This document shows positions 50,241 to 59,673 of a DNA stretch of 64,000 nucleotides, piece after piece. Origin of the DNA: Timonella sp031979385 (GTDB lineage: Bacteria > Actinomycetota > Actinomycetes > Actinomycetales > Cellulomonadaceae); contig DALZEF010000014.1 of the NCBI GenBank assembly GCA_031979385.1, positions 10,761 through 74,760 on the forward strand, read 5' to 3'. The first letter of the stretch is position 1; each line of letters begins with the position of its first letter. The translations under genes and the position numbers were made by a program. A model generated the notes under the pieces. The model had not been told where the DNA came from, ran no database searches, and saw only the letters and a program-made list of their open reading frames with translations.

Positions 50241-51437
50241 TCAGCGCTTCAGGTTCACGAGTTCCTGGAGCAGTTCGTCCGACGTGGTGATGACGCGGGA
50301 GTTCGCCTGGAAACCACGCTGGGCGATGATCAGGTTGGTGAACTCTGCGGACAGGTCAACGTTCGACATTTCGAGTGCACCACCGACGAGCGATCCACGG
50401 CCACCGTCTGCGGCGACACCAATCTCCGGGTCACCGGAGTTCACGGATACGCCGTAAAGGTTTCCACCCTGCTTCTCCAGACCATTCGGGTTGGCGAAGG
50501 TGGCAAGGGAGATACGTCCGATTGCCTCCTTCATGCCGTTGGAGAAGGATCCGATGATCGTTCCATCTGCACCTATCTGGAAGGACTGGAGGGCACCAGC
50601 CTGCTGGCCGTCACGAGACGCAACCTGGAGAGTGGTGAGGTTCGCGTATCCGGTGGTCGTGCCGAGGTCGATCGCAATGCCACCCAGGGTGTGCGTGGTT
50701 CCGCCGGTTGGCTGTCCGTTAGCGTCAAAGCTCATAGCGGTTGGCCCGAAGGAGTTACCGTTGGGGTCGCTTCCCGATACGTTCCAGGTCATTGCTCCAG
50801 CCCCCGGAGCGGTGACCTTCTCGAAGGTCAGGGTGACGATACGGGAGTTTCCGAGCGTGTCGTAGACCTCGATGTCACGGTTGAGGGTGGTGCCTGCCGC
50901 GGCGTCGGATGGCAGGTTTCCGTCAAAGGTGACGCTGGTGGTCTGCGCAGAGCCGTTCAGAGTGGACATGGGCAGTTGCAGCGGGGAGAGGATGCCGTTG
51001 GGGTCAACAACGCCGTTTTGTGCGGCCCATCCCATCACGAATGCACCTTCCGGGGTAACCAGGTTTCCGTTGGCGTCGAAGTCGAATGCACCGGCGCGGG
51101 TGTAGAACTGCTGGTTTCCCTTCTGCACGACAAAGAATCCGTCGCCGGAGATCATGACGTCGGTGGAACGGTTGGTGACCTGTGCTGCACCCTGGGAGAA
51201 GTTGGTGGTGATACCTGCGACCTGTACACCAAGACCGACCTGGGCTGGGTTGGTTCCACCGACGTTGCCCTGTGGCGCACCGGAGTTCTGCAGAATCTGG
51301 GACAGTGTGTCCTTGAACTGCGTCTGGGAGGACTTGAATCCCGTGGTGTTGACGTTTGCGATGTTGTTACCGGTGACGTCAAGCATGGTCTGGTGGGAGC
51401 GGAGACCGGAGATACCCGTGAATAGTGAACGTAGCAT
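50241..51437 (-). CDS. flgE: Flagellar hook protein FlgE
   Basis: The 398-residue protein forms the hook. It has the rod/hook N-terminus MLRSLFTGISGLRSHQTMLD then VTGNNIANVNTTGFKSSQTQ, FGQ-type central beta domains (for example SVTFDGNLPSDAAAGTTLNR), and the C-terminal NVDLSAEFTNLIIAQRGFQANSRVITTSDELLQELVNLKR. Length and domain order fit FlgE rather than FlgG. It follows flgD on the same strand and is closed by a terminator. Confidence 0.95.
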   Translation of the reverse strand: MLRSLFTGISGLRSHQTMLDVTGNNIANVNTTGFKSSQTQFKDTLSQILQNSGAPQGNVGGTNPAQVGLGVQVAGITTNFSQGAAQVTNRSTDVMISGDGFFVVQKGNQQFYTRAGAFDFDANGNLVTPEGAFVMGWAAQNGVVDPNGILSPLQLPMSTLNGSAQTTSVTFDGNLPSDAAAGTTLNRDIEVYDTLGNSRIVTLTFEKVTAPGAGAMTWNVSGSDPNGNSFGPTAMSFDANGQPTGGTTHTLGGIAIDLGTTTGYANLTTLQVASRDGQQAGALQSFQIGADGTIIGSFSNGMKEAIGRISLATFANPNGLEKQGGNLYGVSVNSGDPEIGVAADGGRGSLVGGALEMSNVDLSAEFTNLIIAQRGFQANSRVITTSDELLQELVNLKR

Positions 51438-51505
51438 GTCAGTTTTCCCTTATTGTTCGGGGCCGGCTGGCGGCCAAAGTGATGGTGATGTGCGGGGCGG
51501 CGCTG

Positions 51506-52078
51506 TTAGGCACCGATCCCTGCCTCGGTTGTGGGCGTCGCATCGGTTTCCTCGGACGCGGCTGCGCCTGATCCACTGTCTGCATCACCACTGTCTGGCG
51601 TTGTCTCGTCGCTGTCAGTTCCATCGTTGTCTACCGGTGGGACGTAGCCTTCCGTGGCTACGTGCGCAACTGCATCGAGCGGGATTTCCTTATCCCCGAT
51701 GATGACTGTCGGTACTTCGCCAGCGTAGGCTACCGCGTCAACAATTCCTGTCACTATCGTGTTGTCCTCACCCAGGTAGCTGACCTGCTTTCCGATGAGG
51801 TCAGCAGCCGCACTGCGCATGTGGAGCGCAAAGCTCTCGGTCTGGGTGGTGGTCAGTTTGGTGAGCTGTTCCATGGAGGCCAACTGGGCGGTCTGCGCCA
51901 TCATCTCGTTGGTGTTCATGGGGTTGCTTGGGTCTTGGTACTTGAGTTGCGCCACCAGCAGGGTCATGAAGGTTTCAGAGTCCAGATCCTGTTTGGGGTT
52001 GCGAACGCCTGCCGAGCCCGTGTACATGCTGGGTTGGCTTTGCTGTGCGGCATTTACTGCGCCGACGTCAACGCTCAT
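51506..52078 (-). CDS. flgD: Flagellar hook assembly protein FlgD
   Basis: The 190-residue cap protein for hook growth shows LDSETFMTLLVAQLKYQDPSNPMNTNEMMAQTAQLASMEQ, the FlgD N-terminal signature near residue 32, followed by LIGKQVSYLGEDNTIVTGIVDAVAYAGEVPTVIIGDKEIPLDAV. The C-terminal tail (DGTDSDETTPDSGDADSGSG) is acidic and low complexity, and the FLgD Ig/TUDOR domains seem reduced. It lies between fliK and flgE. Confidence 0.93.
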   Translation of the reverse strand: MSVDVGAVNAAQQSQPSMYTGSAGVRNPKQDLDSETFMTLLVAQLKYQDPSNPMNTNEMMAQTAQLASMEQLTKLTTTQTESFALHMRSAAADLIGKQVSYLGEDNTIVTGIVDAVAYAGEVPTVIIGDKEIPLDAVAHVATEGYVPPVDNDGTDSDETTPDSGDADSGSGAAASEETDATPTTEAGIGA

Positions 52079-52104
52079 GTGTTTCTCCTTGTATTACGGG
52101 CGGG

Positions 52105-53343
52105 TCAGGCCATGATGTCGACGCCGTGGGCATCTGGGTGGCGAGTGTCTTGGGATGGTGTGGCATCGTTTTCGATGAACTGGGCATTTCCAGCGCCGAC
52201 CTGCGCCGCACTGGGGCTGGCGGTTCCGCGGGCGAATCCGCCTGGACCGAACTGGTCGCGGGCGTCGGATCGTTCGGAACCGACATCGAGTTGTGCGTTC
52301 ATTCCGGTGGATTGGAGGTCGCGCTTGAGGTCGTTCAGGATGGCTCGCAGCGACTCGCGGGCTCCGTCGGTTGCTCCGATGAGTTCTACCCGGATGCCTT
52401 CATGTCCGATGTGCGCACGTACGGTGACGGGCCCGAGGTTCTCGGGGGTCACGTTGACGGTGAACGTGTGTTCTCCTGCGCCAGCCTGGGTAAGGCGTCC
52501 GATGGGGCCACGTACCTGTTCGAGCATTCCAGCCGGGGTGCTGGCCGGCGGTGCCGAGGCAACAGAGGCGGGCTCACTCACCGGTGTGCTCTGGGCTATG
52601 ACCGGAGCTGTTGAGACGACCGGAGTGGTCGGCACTGGCTGCGGGGCGCTTTGGGCTGCTGCTGGCTGGGATGGAGTGGATTCGCCATCCGCAGCGCTCG
52701 TTGTGACAACGGGTGTGGTCGGCTCAGGTGCTGCCTGCTGTGTGACGGTGATGCGTGGTCCAGAGTTCTCCTGCACAGGTTGTGGGGCCGCTGGTGGTGT
52801 TCCCTGCTGCGGGTTCGCTGGTTGCTGCTGGGTTGGAGCGCTCTCACGCGCTGTGTTGTCTTGCGCGCGGGGTGTTGGAGCGACGGTCTGCGATCCGTCT
52901 TCCGTTGTTTCAACGGGAACATCCTGTGGGACGACCTGCGGCGTGGCAGTGTCCCCGCCGAGTTCCGCGGGAACATCGGTGGTCGCGCTGTCCTGAGCCG
53001 GAATGTCCTGCGGGGCGGCCTGGTCCACAACGGGTGCCTGGTCGTTGAGATTTTCTGTCGCCTCCTGCGAGATGATCAGTTCGAAGGCGATCTGCGACTG
53101 ATCCACTGGCGCCTGTGGTTCCGGTGGAACCACAGTGTCAGTGCTGCTTGCCGACGAGTCCCCGGTTTCCGTGGAGCCTTCCTGGGAGGTCTGCTGTTGG
53201 GTTTGTTCACCGATTTCTTGGGCGACTTTGGCGTCGAAGTCTGCCGCACGTTCGGATGATCCTGCCGTGCGGCTGTTCGACGGCGTTGCTGGCCCGGAAG
53301 ATGTTTGCGCTGGCGCGCCCAGTGTCATCGTTGGCAGGCTCAT
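52105..53343 (-). CDS. fliK: Flagellar hook-length control protein FliK
   Basis: The 412-residue protein has a long, Gln/Pro/Thr-rich, probably unfolded ruler region for the first 270 residues and a C-terminal Flg_hook domain: GEHTFTVNVTPENLGPVTVRAHIGHEGIRVELIG then ESLRAILNDLKRDLQSTGM. It measures hook length and triggers the FlhB switch. The start overlaps the preceding peptidase stop by 4 bases. Confidence 0.92.
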   Translation of the reverse strand: MSLPTMTLGAPAQTSSGPATPSNSRTAGSSERAADFDAKVAQEIGEQTQQQTSQEGSTETGDSSASSTDTVVPPEPQAPVDQSQIAFELIISQEATENLNDQAPVVDQAAPQDIPAQDSATTDVPAELGGDTATPQVVPQDVPVETTEDGSQTVAPTPRAQDNTARESAPTQQQPANPQQGTPPAAPQPVQENSGPRITVTQQAAPEPTTPVVTTSAADGESTPSQPAAAQSAPQPVPTTPVVSTAPVIAQSTPVSEPASVASAPPASTPAGMLEQVRGPIGRLTQAGAGEHTFTVNVTPENLGPVTVRAHIGHEGIRVELIGATDGARESLRAILNDLKRDLQSTGMNAQLDVGSERSDARDQFGPGGFARGTASPSAAQVGAGNAQFIENDATPSQDTRHPDAHGVDIMA

Positions 53344-54164
53344 GCTCCCACTCCCGACTGTGTGAGTAGGTTCGCGAGGTCAAATGATGTGCGCGATGAC
53401 ACGTTCATGCCCAAAAGATCGGCCGCTGAGGTCTGTCCTTGAGCCAAGTAGGCGGAAGAAGTTTGCGAGACTGCCGGCGCGTTGTTGGAGTCCAGTACGC
53501 GACGGATGGAGGTCGGTGTCTCGTAGACGTCGCGGATGCGGACGTGGTCGCCGGGCTTGGGGGCGTCAATCATCTTGTTGTCACCGAGGTAGAACCCGAT
53601 GTGCTTTCCATTCTTGAACACCACGAGGTCACCTGGTTTGGCTTCAGCGAGGGAGTTCACCTTGGTGCCCTCGAGCATCTGTTGGCGCGCGACGCGGGGC
53701 ATCTCGATACCGAACTGGCCAAGCACGTTCTTAACGAATCCTGAGCAGTCCACGCCGTTCTTGGTGTTTCCGCCCCACTTGTATGGCACGCCGATCCATT
53801 CCTTGGCCTTGGCGATCACCTGCGCAGCGGTTGGACCGTTCGCGCTGCTCGTACCACCGACTGCGGTGGTCGTCTCGCTTGGGGTGACGCCAAGGTTTTC
53901 GGCGATGGCCTGGTTGAGTGTGCTCGTGTCGATTCCGGCGGAGGCGAGTGACTGGCTGAGAGCGGAGGTGAAGGTTGATGCGCTGGTCGAACCGGTCGAG
54001 GTGGCTGAGGTCGTTCCGCCTTGGCTCTGATAGTCCGTGCTTCCGGGCACGGCAACGATTCCCTGCCCCATTATTCCGCCGCTTGTCGTGAAGGCGGCAT
54101 TGTTAAGCGCCGCCATGCGGCTTTCGATGTCCCCAATGCGGGCAACGACTGCGTCAATCGACAT
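53340..54164 (-). CDS. Flagellar-cluster NlpC/P60 (C40) peptidase
   Basis: The 274-residue protein has an N-terminal Ala/Ser/Thr-rich region (DAVVARIGDIESRMAALN onward) and a C-terminal NlpC/P60 domain: KEWIGVPYKWGGNTKNGVDC with catalytic Cys140 and KPGDLVVFKNGKHIGFYLGD with His188. No export signal peptide is evident. Between fliJ and fliK it takes the place where many flagellar operons have FlgJ or another wall hydrolase for rod penetration; it could be exported through the flagellar apparatus. This role is an inference. Confidence 0.9.
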   Translation of the reverse strand: MSIDAVVARIGDIESRMAALNNAAFTTSGGIMGQGIVAVPGSTDYQSQGGTTSATSTGSTSASTFTSALSQSLASAGIDTSTLNQAIAENLGVTPSETTTAVGGTSSANGPTAAQVIAKAKEWIGVPYKWGGNTKNGVDCSGFVKNVLGQFGIEMPRVARQQMLEGTKVNSLAEAKPGDLVVFKNGKHIGFYLGDNKMIDAPKPGDHVRIRDVYETPTSIRRVLDSNNAPAVSQTSSAYLAQGQTSAADLLGMNVSSRTSFDLANLLTQSGVGA

Positions 54165-54594
54165 CCGAGTCTCCCATGTCCTGGCGCTTGATGTTCTGTG
54201 CTATCTCGTCAAGAACGATTGCTTCAGCCCGCAGTTCCTCTGCGTTGACTGCTTCCTTGAACTTCTCCTCAAGTTTTTCCAGTGGCCGTGACTCCTTGCG
54301 GGCTGCGGTCCACTGTGAATGCGCTTCGGTGGTCTCGCGGGCGGCAACCTCTGCGAGGGTCATCGCTTCGAGCATCATCGAGCGGCGGGCTGCCTGAGCA
54401 GCGATCGACGAGCGCCACAGGTTTTCGTCGTAGTCCCCGCCCAGAGAAGAGCCCATGAGTTCTTCTTGGGCACGCTGTGCTTTCTGATGTGCCCGCAGTT
54501 CACGGCGCTGCGCCAGGGCGAGTTCGTTGGCGGCCTCATCTTCGCGCATTTTGCGAAGGCGTAGGAGCCGGGCCAATGGGTATTGTCTACTCAT
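54154..54594 (-). CDS. fliJ: Flagellar export chaperone FliJ
   Basis: The 146-residue protein is almost all helix with heptad-like charged repeats (LARLLRLRKMREDEAANELALAQRRELRAHQKAQ), as expected for the FliJ coiled coil that fits the centre of the FliI hexamer. It is placed directly after fliI with a 4-base overlap, and it overlaps the C40 peptidase by 11 bases. Confidence 0.88.
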   Translation of the reverse strand: MSRQYPLARLLRLRKMREDEAANELALAQRRELRAHQKAQRAQEELMGSSLGGDYDENLWRSSIAAQAARRSMMLEAMTLAEVAARETTEAHSQWTAARKESRPLEKLEEKFKEAVNAEELRAEAIVLDEIAQNIKRQDMGDSDVD

Positions 54595-55967
54595 GTGTCG
54601 TTCCCATCGGCCTGCGCTTCAAGTTGTTGAACCAATTGACGAAGTTTCGCCCACGATTGTTCAGCGGTGGATTCTTCGTCGACAGATTGCGTGAGGAACG
54701 CTTTAATCTCGTCTTCGCAGGCCACTGCAGCGTCGACGAGTTTGTTGGTGCCAGGGACATAGGCGCCGACGTCAATAAGGTCTTGCACCGCAGCGCGTGC
54801 GGCCATGTGAGTGCGTAGCACCGCGGCATCGCTCTTCTGTTGCGGCGTGGTGACCTTGGTTGCGACGCGGGAGATCGATCCAAGGGCATCGATAGACGGA
54901 TAGTGGTTGGCGACCGCGAGTTTGCGGTCAAGGACCACGTGTCCATCGAGAATCGATCGTGCGGAGTCGGCGATGGGTTCGTTGTGGTCGTCTCCGTCGA
55001 CCAGAACCGTGTAGATACCGGTGACGGAGCCGTGCGAGCCTGCTCCGGCTCGTTCAAGCAGATCAGCGAGAACGGAGAAGGTTGATGGTGGATAGCCGCG
55101 GGTCGCCGGCGGTTCGCCAACGGACAGGCCGATCTCACGCTGGGCCATCGCGACTCGAGTCAGCGAGTCCATCATGAGCACCACGTCTTGGCCTTGATCA
55201 CGCAGCTGCTGGGCAATCGCGGTTGCAAGGAACGCGGCGCGCAGACGCGCGAGTGCGGGCTGATCGGAGGTCGCAATCACCACGACTGAGCGAGCGAGAC
55301 CTTCCGGCCCCAGGTCGTCCTCAAGGAACTCTCTCACTTCACGGCCACGCTCACCGACAAGGGCAATCACGGAGACGGTGGCTTCCGTTCCACGCGCGAT
55401 CATGGACAACAGGGTCGACTTGCCAACACCGGACCCCGCGAACAGACCGATACGTTGGCCACGCCCAATCGAGGTGAGGGTGTCGAGCGTACGGACACCG
55501 ACCGACAGCGGGGTGTCGACACGCTGGCGGTTCAGGGGGTGTGGCACGCCCTGTTCCAGGGGAGCCATTCTCACATTCGTAAGCGGCCCCTTGCCGTCGA
55601 GTGGCCTGCCCGTGCCGTCGAGTACCCGGCCCAAGAGACCAGGACCTGACGGAACCTGCTGGGGTCCCCCCGTTGACACGACTTCTGCCCCAGGGCTCAC
55701 GCTCGTGAGTGGGCTGAGCGGCATGCAGCGCGAGACTGAGCCGTCCACAGCCACAACCTCGATGAGCCCACCGTGATCGTTCCCACGCGGGTCTTTGATC
55801 TCCAGCACGTCGCCGACGGCGCTACCCAAGCCGGCGACGTCTATGGACAGGCCAACTGCACGGCGTACCCGTCCGGTGCGTTGCGGTGCCATCGCCTTCT
55901 TAACGCTGCCCCACATCTGACCAGTTGCTACGCCGTGGGATCGGATCAGGGTGTCTGCGGATGTCAT
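54591..55967 (-). CDS. fliI: Flagellar export ATPase FliI
   Basis: The 458-residue ATPase energises export. Walker A is AGSGVGKS at residues 177-184, DVVLMMDSLTRVAMAQREIGL holds Walker B and the catalytic region, and GEPPATRGYPPSTFSVLADLLERAG is the F1-type signature. The N-terminal barrel begins near RRAVGLSIDVAGLGSAVGD. It overlaps the fliH stop by 4 bases. Confidence 0.97.
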   Translation of the reverse strand: MTSADTLIRSHGVATGQMWGSVKKAMAPQRTGRVRRAVGLSIDVAGLGSAVGDVLEIKDPRGNDHGGLIEVVAVDGSVSRCMPLSPLTSVSPGAEVVSTGGPQQVPSGPGLLGRVLDGTGRPLDGKGPLTNVRMAPLEQGVPHPLNRQRVDTPLSVGVRTLDTLTSIGRGQRIGLFAGSGVGKSTLLSMIARGTEATVSVIALVGERGREVREFLEDDLGPEGLARSVVVIATSDQPALARLRAAFLATAIAQQLRDQGQDVVLMMDSLTRVAMAQREIGLSVGEPPATRGYPPSTFSVLADLLERAGAGSHGSVTGIYTVLVDGDDHNEPIADSARSILDGHVVLDRKLAVANHYPSIDALGSISRVATKVTTPQQKSDAAVLRTHMAARAAVQDLIDVGAYVPGTNKLVDAAVACEDEIKAFLTQSVDEESTAEQSWAKLRQLVQQLEAQADGNDT

Positions 55968-56707
55968 GGCGCACCCACGTCCGAACGGCGCGCGCTCAGC
56001 GGAGTGGCCCCACGTTCCAACGCCATCGCGTGTAGTTCCTCAGAGAGCGCCTCCCGCGCACGATCAAATGCGGTATGCAGCCGAGCGTCGAGGAAACCGT
56101 CCTCAAACTCAGAGATCGCATCGCCCCGAGCGAGAGACGCATCCGAGATGATCTCCACGCAGTCGCACCGTCCGCCGAACGCGTTCACCACGGCATCCCA
56201 GTGGGCACGTACGAGTTCCGAGTCTTCTGGGGACATGCGGATAGCAGTGATCACCACGTCGTTCGGCACGTTCATGGCGCGCACCAGCGCGGCATGAGCG
56301 CCCACGGATAGACCGGATACCTCAGCCGACGGCAATCCAAGGTCAACCCCAACCACACTGGACGCGAGGTCCAACGCAAGGGAGTAGAGCAACGCGCGGG
56401 AATCGTCGAGAAGCGGAAGAACACGCTCGTCAGCAGCGACAACCGCAGCGGCAAGAGCTTGGCTGTGCCGGTTGATCGCCTGAGTGTTCCGGTGCGCCTG
56501 GTCCTGTGATTCCTGCTGCAAGCGGGCCTTGAGTTCCTCAACCTCGGCAGCCGCGGCACGAGCACCCGCCGCATAGCCGGCCGAGTACCCCAGAGCGCGT
56601 GCCTCTTGACGTGCGGATTCAACCCGTTCGTCGGAGATGACTTTCAAAGGTGCGGCTGCAAAGCCGCCCGGGATCTCCCGGTAGCCGGGGTCAGGAGACG
56701 TACTCAT
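55964..56707 (-). CDS. fliH: Flagellar assembly protein FliH
   Basis: From ATG 56707, the 247-residue protein has a Gly/Ala-rich N-terminal region with SARQEARALGYSAGYAAGAR, a coiled coil (AAAEVEELKARLQQESQDQA), and a C-terminal domain that binds FliI (GLPSAEVSGLSVGAHAALV, MSPEDSELVRAHWDAV). FliH regulates FliI and is structurally like V/F-ATPase peripheral stalks. The longer open frame above this ATG overlaps fliG coding and is rejected. Overlap with fliG is 17 bases. Confidence 0.88.
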   Translation of the reverse strand: MSTSPDPGYREIPGGFAAAPLKVISDERVESARQEARALGYSAGYAAGARAAAAEVEELKARLQQESQDQAHRNTQAINRHSQALAAAVVAADERVLPLLDDSRALLYSLALDLASSVVGVDLGLPSAEVSGLSVGAHAALVRAMNVPNDVVITAIRMSPEDSELVRAHWDAVVNAFGGRCDCVEIISDASLARGDAISEFEDGFLDARLHTAFDRAREALSEELHAMALERGATPLSARRSDVGAP

Positions 56708-57707
56708 CTTCCGCATCCCTACGGATTGTGATCTGACCTGATTCCTCAAGGCGGCGGATAACCTGAACGATGCCTGCGCGGGCCTCTTCCACCTGCGACA
56801 TACGAACAGCGCCAAGGAGGTTGATCTCCTCAAGCAGGTTCTCGCGAGCACGTTCGGACATGTTGCGCAGCACGGCGCTACGCTCGGCCTCGCCGGCGCC
56901 CTTGAGTGCAAGAGACAGCGTTGCCGTTTCCACGCCACGCAGCACGAGTTGCAGTGCGCGGTCCTCGAGCAGCGTGATGTCCGCGAACACGAACATGCGG
57001 GAACGAACCTCGTCTGCCAGGTCCTCGTCGCGGGTGGTCAGACCCTCGAGAATCATCTTCTCTAGGCCTGGGTCCGCACGGTTGATGATCTCGACCAGCG
57101 GGTCCACACCACCAATAGCCGAGGTCTCACGTGGGGTGAGAACCGTGGTGGCCTTGCGGTTCAGGGAGTCGGCGACGATTGAAACGACATCCGGCGCGGC
57201 TCGCTCCATCAGGGCAATGCGGTGTGCGACCTCCCCCTGCATCTCAGGGTCGAGGCCACCCATGATCGCTGATGCGTGTTCCGGCCGAAGGTACACGAGC
57301 ACAAGAGCCATGGTCTGTGGGTGTTCACCGCTCAGCAGCGCGAGCACCTGGCGGGCGTCTGCCTGTTGCAGGAACTCAAACGGCTGGCCAGCCATCGAGG
57401 ACTGCAAGCGGTCGAGCATCTCCTCTGCGCGGTCACCGCCAACGGATGCCTCAAGCAGTTGCTGAGCGAAACCAACACCGCCGTTTGGCACGTGGCTGAC
57501 TCCCCCAAGCGTAAGCTGGTGGAATTCCTGGATCACCTGGTCCGCGGTGTCGCGGTCCACGCGCTCCATTCGAATAATCTCGGCGGTCAGTTCCTCGATC
57601 TCGTTCTCTTCAAAACGAGACAGGATGTTTGCGGCACGTTCCCGGCCGAGCTGCATCAATACGAGCGCGGCCTTCTGAGTCCCGTTAAGGCTGATTGCCG
57701 TGGCCAT
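56691..57707 (-). CDS. fliG: Flagellar motor switch protein FliG
   Basis: The 338-residue protein has FliG domains in order: LNGTQKAALVLMQLGRERAANILSRFEENEIEELTAEIIR at the N-terminus, EHPQTMALVLVYLRPEHASAI in the middle (the EHPQ motif), and the torque helix region MFVFADITLLEDRALQLVLR near residue 240. It rides on FliF and couples the stator to the rotor. It overlaps the fliF stop by 1 base. Confidence 0.97.
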   Translation of the reverse strand: MATAISLNGTQKAALVLMQLGRERAANILSRFEENEIEELTAEIIRMERVDRDTADQVIQEFHQLTLGGVSHVPNGGVGFAQQLLEASVGGDRAEEMLDRLQSSMAGQPFEFLQQADARQVLALLSGEHPQTMALVLVYLRPEHASAIMGGLDPEMQGEVAHRIALMERAAPDVVSIVADSLNRKATTVLTPRETSAIGGVDPLVEIINRADPGLEKMILEGLTTRDEDLADEVRSRMFVFADITLLEDRALQLVLRGVETATLSLALKGAGEAERSAVLRNMSERARENLLEEINLLGAVRMSQVEEARAGIVQVIRRLEESGQITIRRDAEDEYVS

Positions 57708-59317
57708 TACCTGCCCCCTACATCCATGAGTTCACGCAAGTAGTCCGCGACCTGCTCTGGATCCTCGTCCGCGAGAGAGACGACATCCTGACGCTTCTTC
57801 TCAGCGGCGACAGCACCAGCATCTGGAGCCGTTGGCAACTCTGGGATCACAGGGAAGTCGATCTGCGCGAGTGCCTCTGCCGCTGCCAGTTCGTTGTCCT
57901 GCTGCGACATGAGGCTGAGTTCGCCAAGGTCGAGTGGGGTGACCTCGTCCGCTGCCGGTTCCTCAACGCGACGGCGACGTCCAGCGACGATTGCCAGAAC
58001 GATGACCGCGAGGAGTGCGGCACCCGCGATGATCGCGTTACGAATCAGTTCGCGCTGTGCGGCAGCGGCTTCGAGTTCTTGAGCCTGCGCCAACGCCACC
58101 TGGGCTGCTTCTGCGGAGGACTTGTCAAACATGATGCGGCTGACGTTGACCGTGTCGCCACGCTCCTCGTCGACACCTGCGGCAGTCGCGATCGCGGCCT
58201 GTAGGTCCGCCATGTTCATAGCTCCTGCGGCTTCTTGGTCAACTGCTACCGAGATAGCTTGGCGGCGCAGCGTGCCTGGAGCGATTTGAACGTGTTCGGT
58301 CACCTTGTCCACGGCGTTTGCGCGCTCTTCGGTGGTGTTGGTGTAGTTTCCGGTTCCGCCCTCTTCGCCTTCGGGAACGGCAATGTTGTCGGGGCCGAGC
58401 ACACCTGTTGCGTTGTTGCCGGTGCCCTCGTACTCTTCGTTGGTGATCCGCTCGGTCAGCGGTCTGGCGTTCTCGTTGGAGTTGAACGTCTCGGATGTGC
58501 GTTCGGTGTTTGAGTAGTCGAGTTCCGCAGTGACGGTAACTACTGAATTTCCGACGCCCACGATCCGGTCAAGCATTGCCTGCACGTTTTGTTGAATCCG
58601 GGATTCGTATTCCACGGTGCGCTTGTTCGCTGCGACTGAGCCTGCGCCGTCAACGTTGGACAGTACGTTTCCTGCTGCGTCGATCACTGCGACGTTGTTC
58701 AGTGGCATGCGTTCGATGGACGCGGACACGAGGTGAGCGATCGCCTGGACTTGGTCATCGCTCAGGGTGGTGCCTGTGCGGGTCTTCACGAAAACCGAGG
58801 CCGAGGCGTCGGCACGCTCGGACACGAACACCGTGTCAGCGGGTAGAGCGAGTTGAACCGAGGCGGTTTCCACACCGTCCATCGCGTTGATGGTCTTGGC
58901 GAGTTCGCCCTCGAGCGCACGCTTGTACGTGACGTCCTGTTGGAACTCCGAGGTGCTCATGCCCATGTTGTCAAAGAGTTGGTAACCGCCCTCAGACGTT
59001 GGCGAGATACCGGAGGAAGCCACGTTCAAACGCAGTTTGTATACCTGGTCAGCCGGAACCATGATGGTGCCGCCACCGTTGGCTAGGTCGTACTTGACAC
59101 CTTGGGAGTCGAGTTGCTCCGTGATCGCTGCCGCGTCTGAGGGAGCGAGGTCGGTGTAGAGCGGACGCATCTGAGGCTGGGAGATCCAACTCACGAGTGC
59201 GATGATCGCTACTGCGATGATGCCCAGACCGATCAGCGCGAGGGTGCGCTGAGCAACCGTGAACTCTCGGATGGCCGCGATCAGTTTGCTGAACGCGGTG
59301 GTGATTTGCTGTGGCAT
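57707..59317 (-). CDS. fliF: Flagellar MS-ring protein FliF
   Basis: The 536-residue protein has two membrane segments, near the N-terminus (TLALIGLGIIAVAIIALVSW) and near residue 450 (NAIIAGAALLAVIVLAIVAGRR). Between them are the ring-building domains (DAAAITEQLDSQGVKYDLANGGGTIMVPADQVYKLRLNVA; TASVQLALPADTVFVSERADASASVFVKTRTG). The C-terminal tail that binds FliG is VVSLADEDPEQVADYLRELM. It is the first step of basal body assembly. Confidence 0.97.
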   Translation of the reverse strand: MPQQITTAFSKLIAAIREFTVAQRTLALIGLGIIAVAIIALVSWISQPQMRPLYTDLAPSDAAAITEQLDSQGVKYDLANGGGTIMVPADQVYKLRLNVASSGISPTSEGGYQLFDNMGMSTSEFQQDVTYKRALEGELAKTINAMDGVETASVQLALPADTVFVSERADASASVFVKTRTGTTLSDDQVQAIAHLVSASIERMPLNNVAVIDAAGNVLSNVDGAGSVAANKRTVEYESRIQQNVQAMLDRIVGVGNSVVTVTAELDYSNTERTSETFNSNENARPLTERITNEEYEGTGNNATGVLGPDNIAVPEGEEGGTGNYTNTTEERANAVDKVTEHVQIAPGTLRRQAISVAVDQEAAGAMNMADLQAAIATAAGVDEERGDTVNVSRIMFDKSSAEAAQVALAQAQELEAAAAQRELIRNAIIAGAALLAVIVLAIVAGRRRRVEEPAADEVTPLDLGELSLMSQQDNELAAAEALAQIDFPVIPELPTAPDAGAVAAEKKRQDVVSLADEDPEQVADYLRELMDVGGR

Positions 59318-59673
59318 CAGACCTGCATCCTCATGATCTCGTTGAATGCGTCAACGGCCTTGTTCCGGATCGCTGTGGTGAGTTCAAGGGTCACCGCGGA
59401 TTCGGTTGCCGCGATCGTGTAGTCGTGAATGTCATCGAGGTCGCCGGTCACCGCCTTGATCGCGAGATCCGCGGATACTTCCTGCTTCTGCTGGATGTTG
59501 TTCACTGCGCCGGTGAGGGTCGCCGCGAACGTGCTCTCTGTTGCTGCCGCGGCTGCGGTTGCCTGGACCGGCAGGTAGCCTGTCGCGTTTGCCTGGCTGG
59601 CCAGCGTCGGGTTGATGCCGCCGAGCAGGTCAGTCATGGACGAACCGATTGCTTCGATACCTGAGATGCTCAT
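59317..59673 (-). CDS. fliE: Flagellar hook-basal body protein FliE
   Basis: The 118-residue protein links the MS ring to the rod. It has the pattern FAATLTGAVNNIQQKQEVSADLAIKAVTGDLDDIHDYTIA, and ends TTAIRNKAVDAFNEIMRMQV, the conserved FliE C-terminus. The ATG at 59673 overlaps the flgC stop by one base (TGATG), which is better than the TTG at 59676. Confidence 0.93.
   Translation of the reverse strand: MSISGIEAIGSSMTDLLGGINPTLASQANATGYLPVQATAAAAATESTFAATLTGAVNNIQQKQEVSADLAIKAVTGDLDDIHDYTIAATESAVTLELTTAIRNKAVDAFNEIMRMQV

Noticed and set aside
51662..52996. Long open frame (444 codons) on the plus strand
   Set aside because: It lies antisense to fliK and flgD, has a Cys/Ser/Gly/Trp-rich composition typical of shadow frames in GC-rich DNA, and has no ribosome site.
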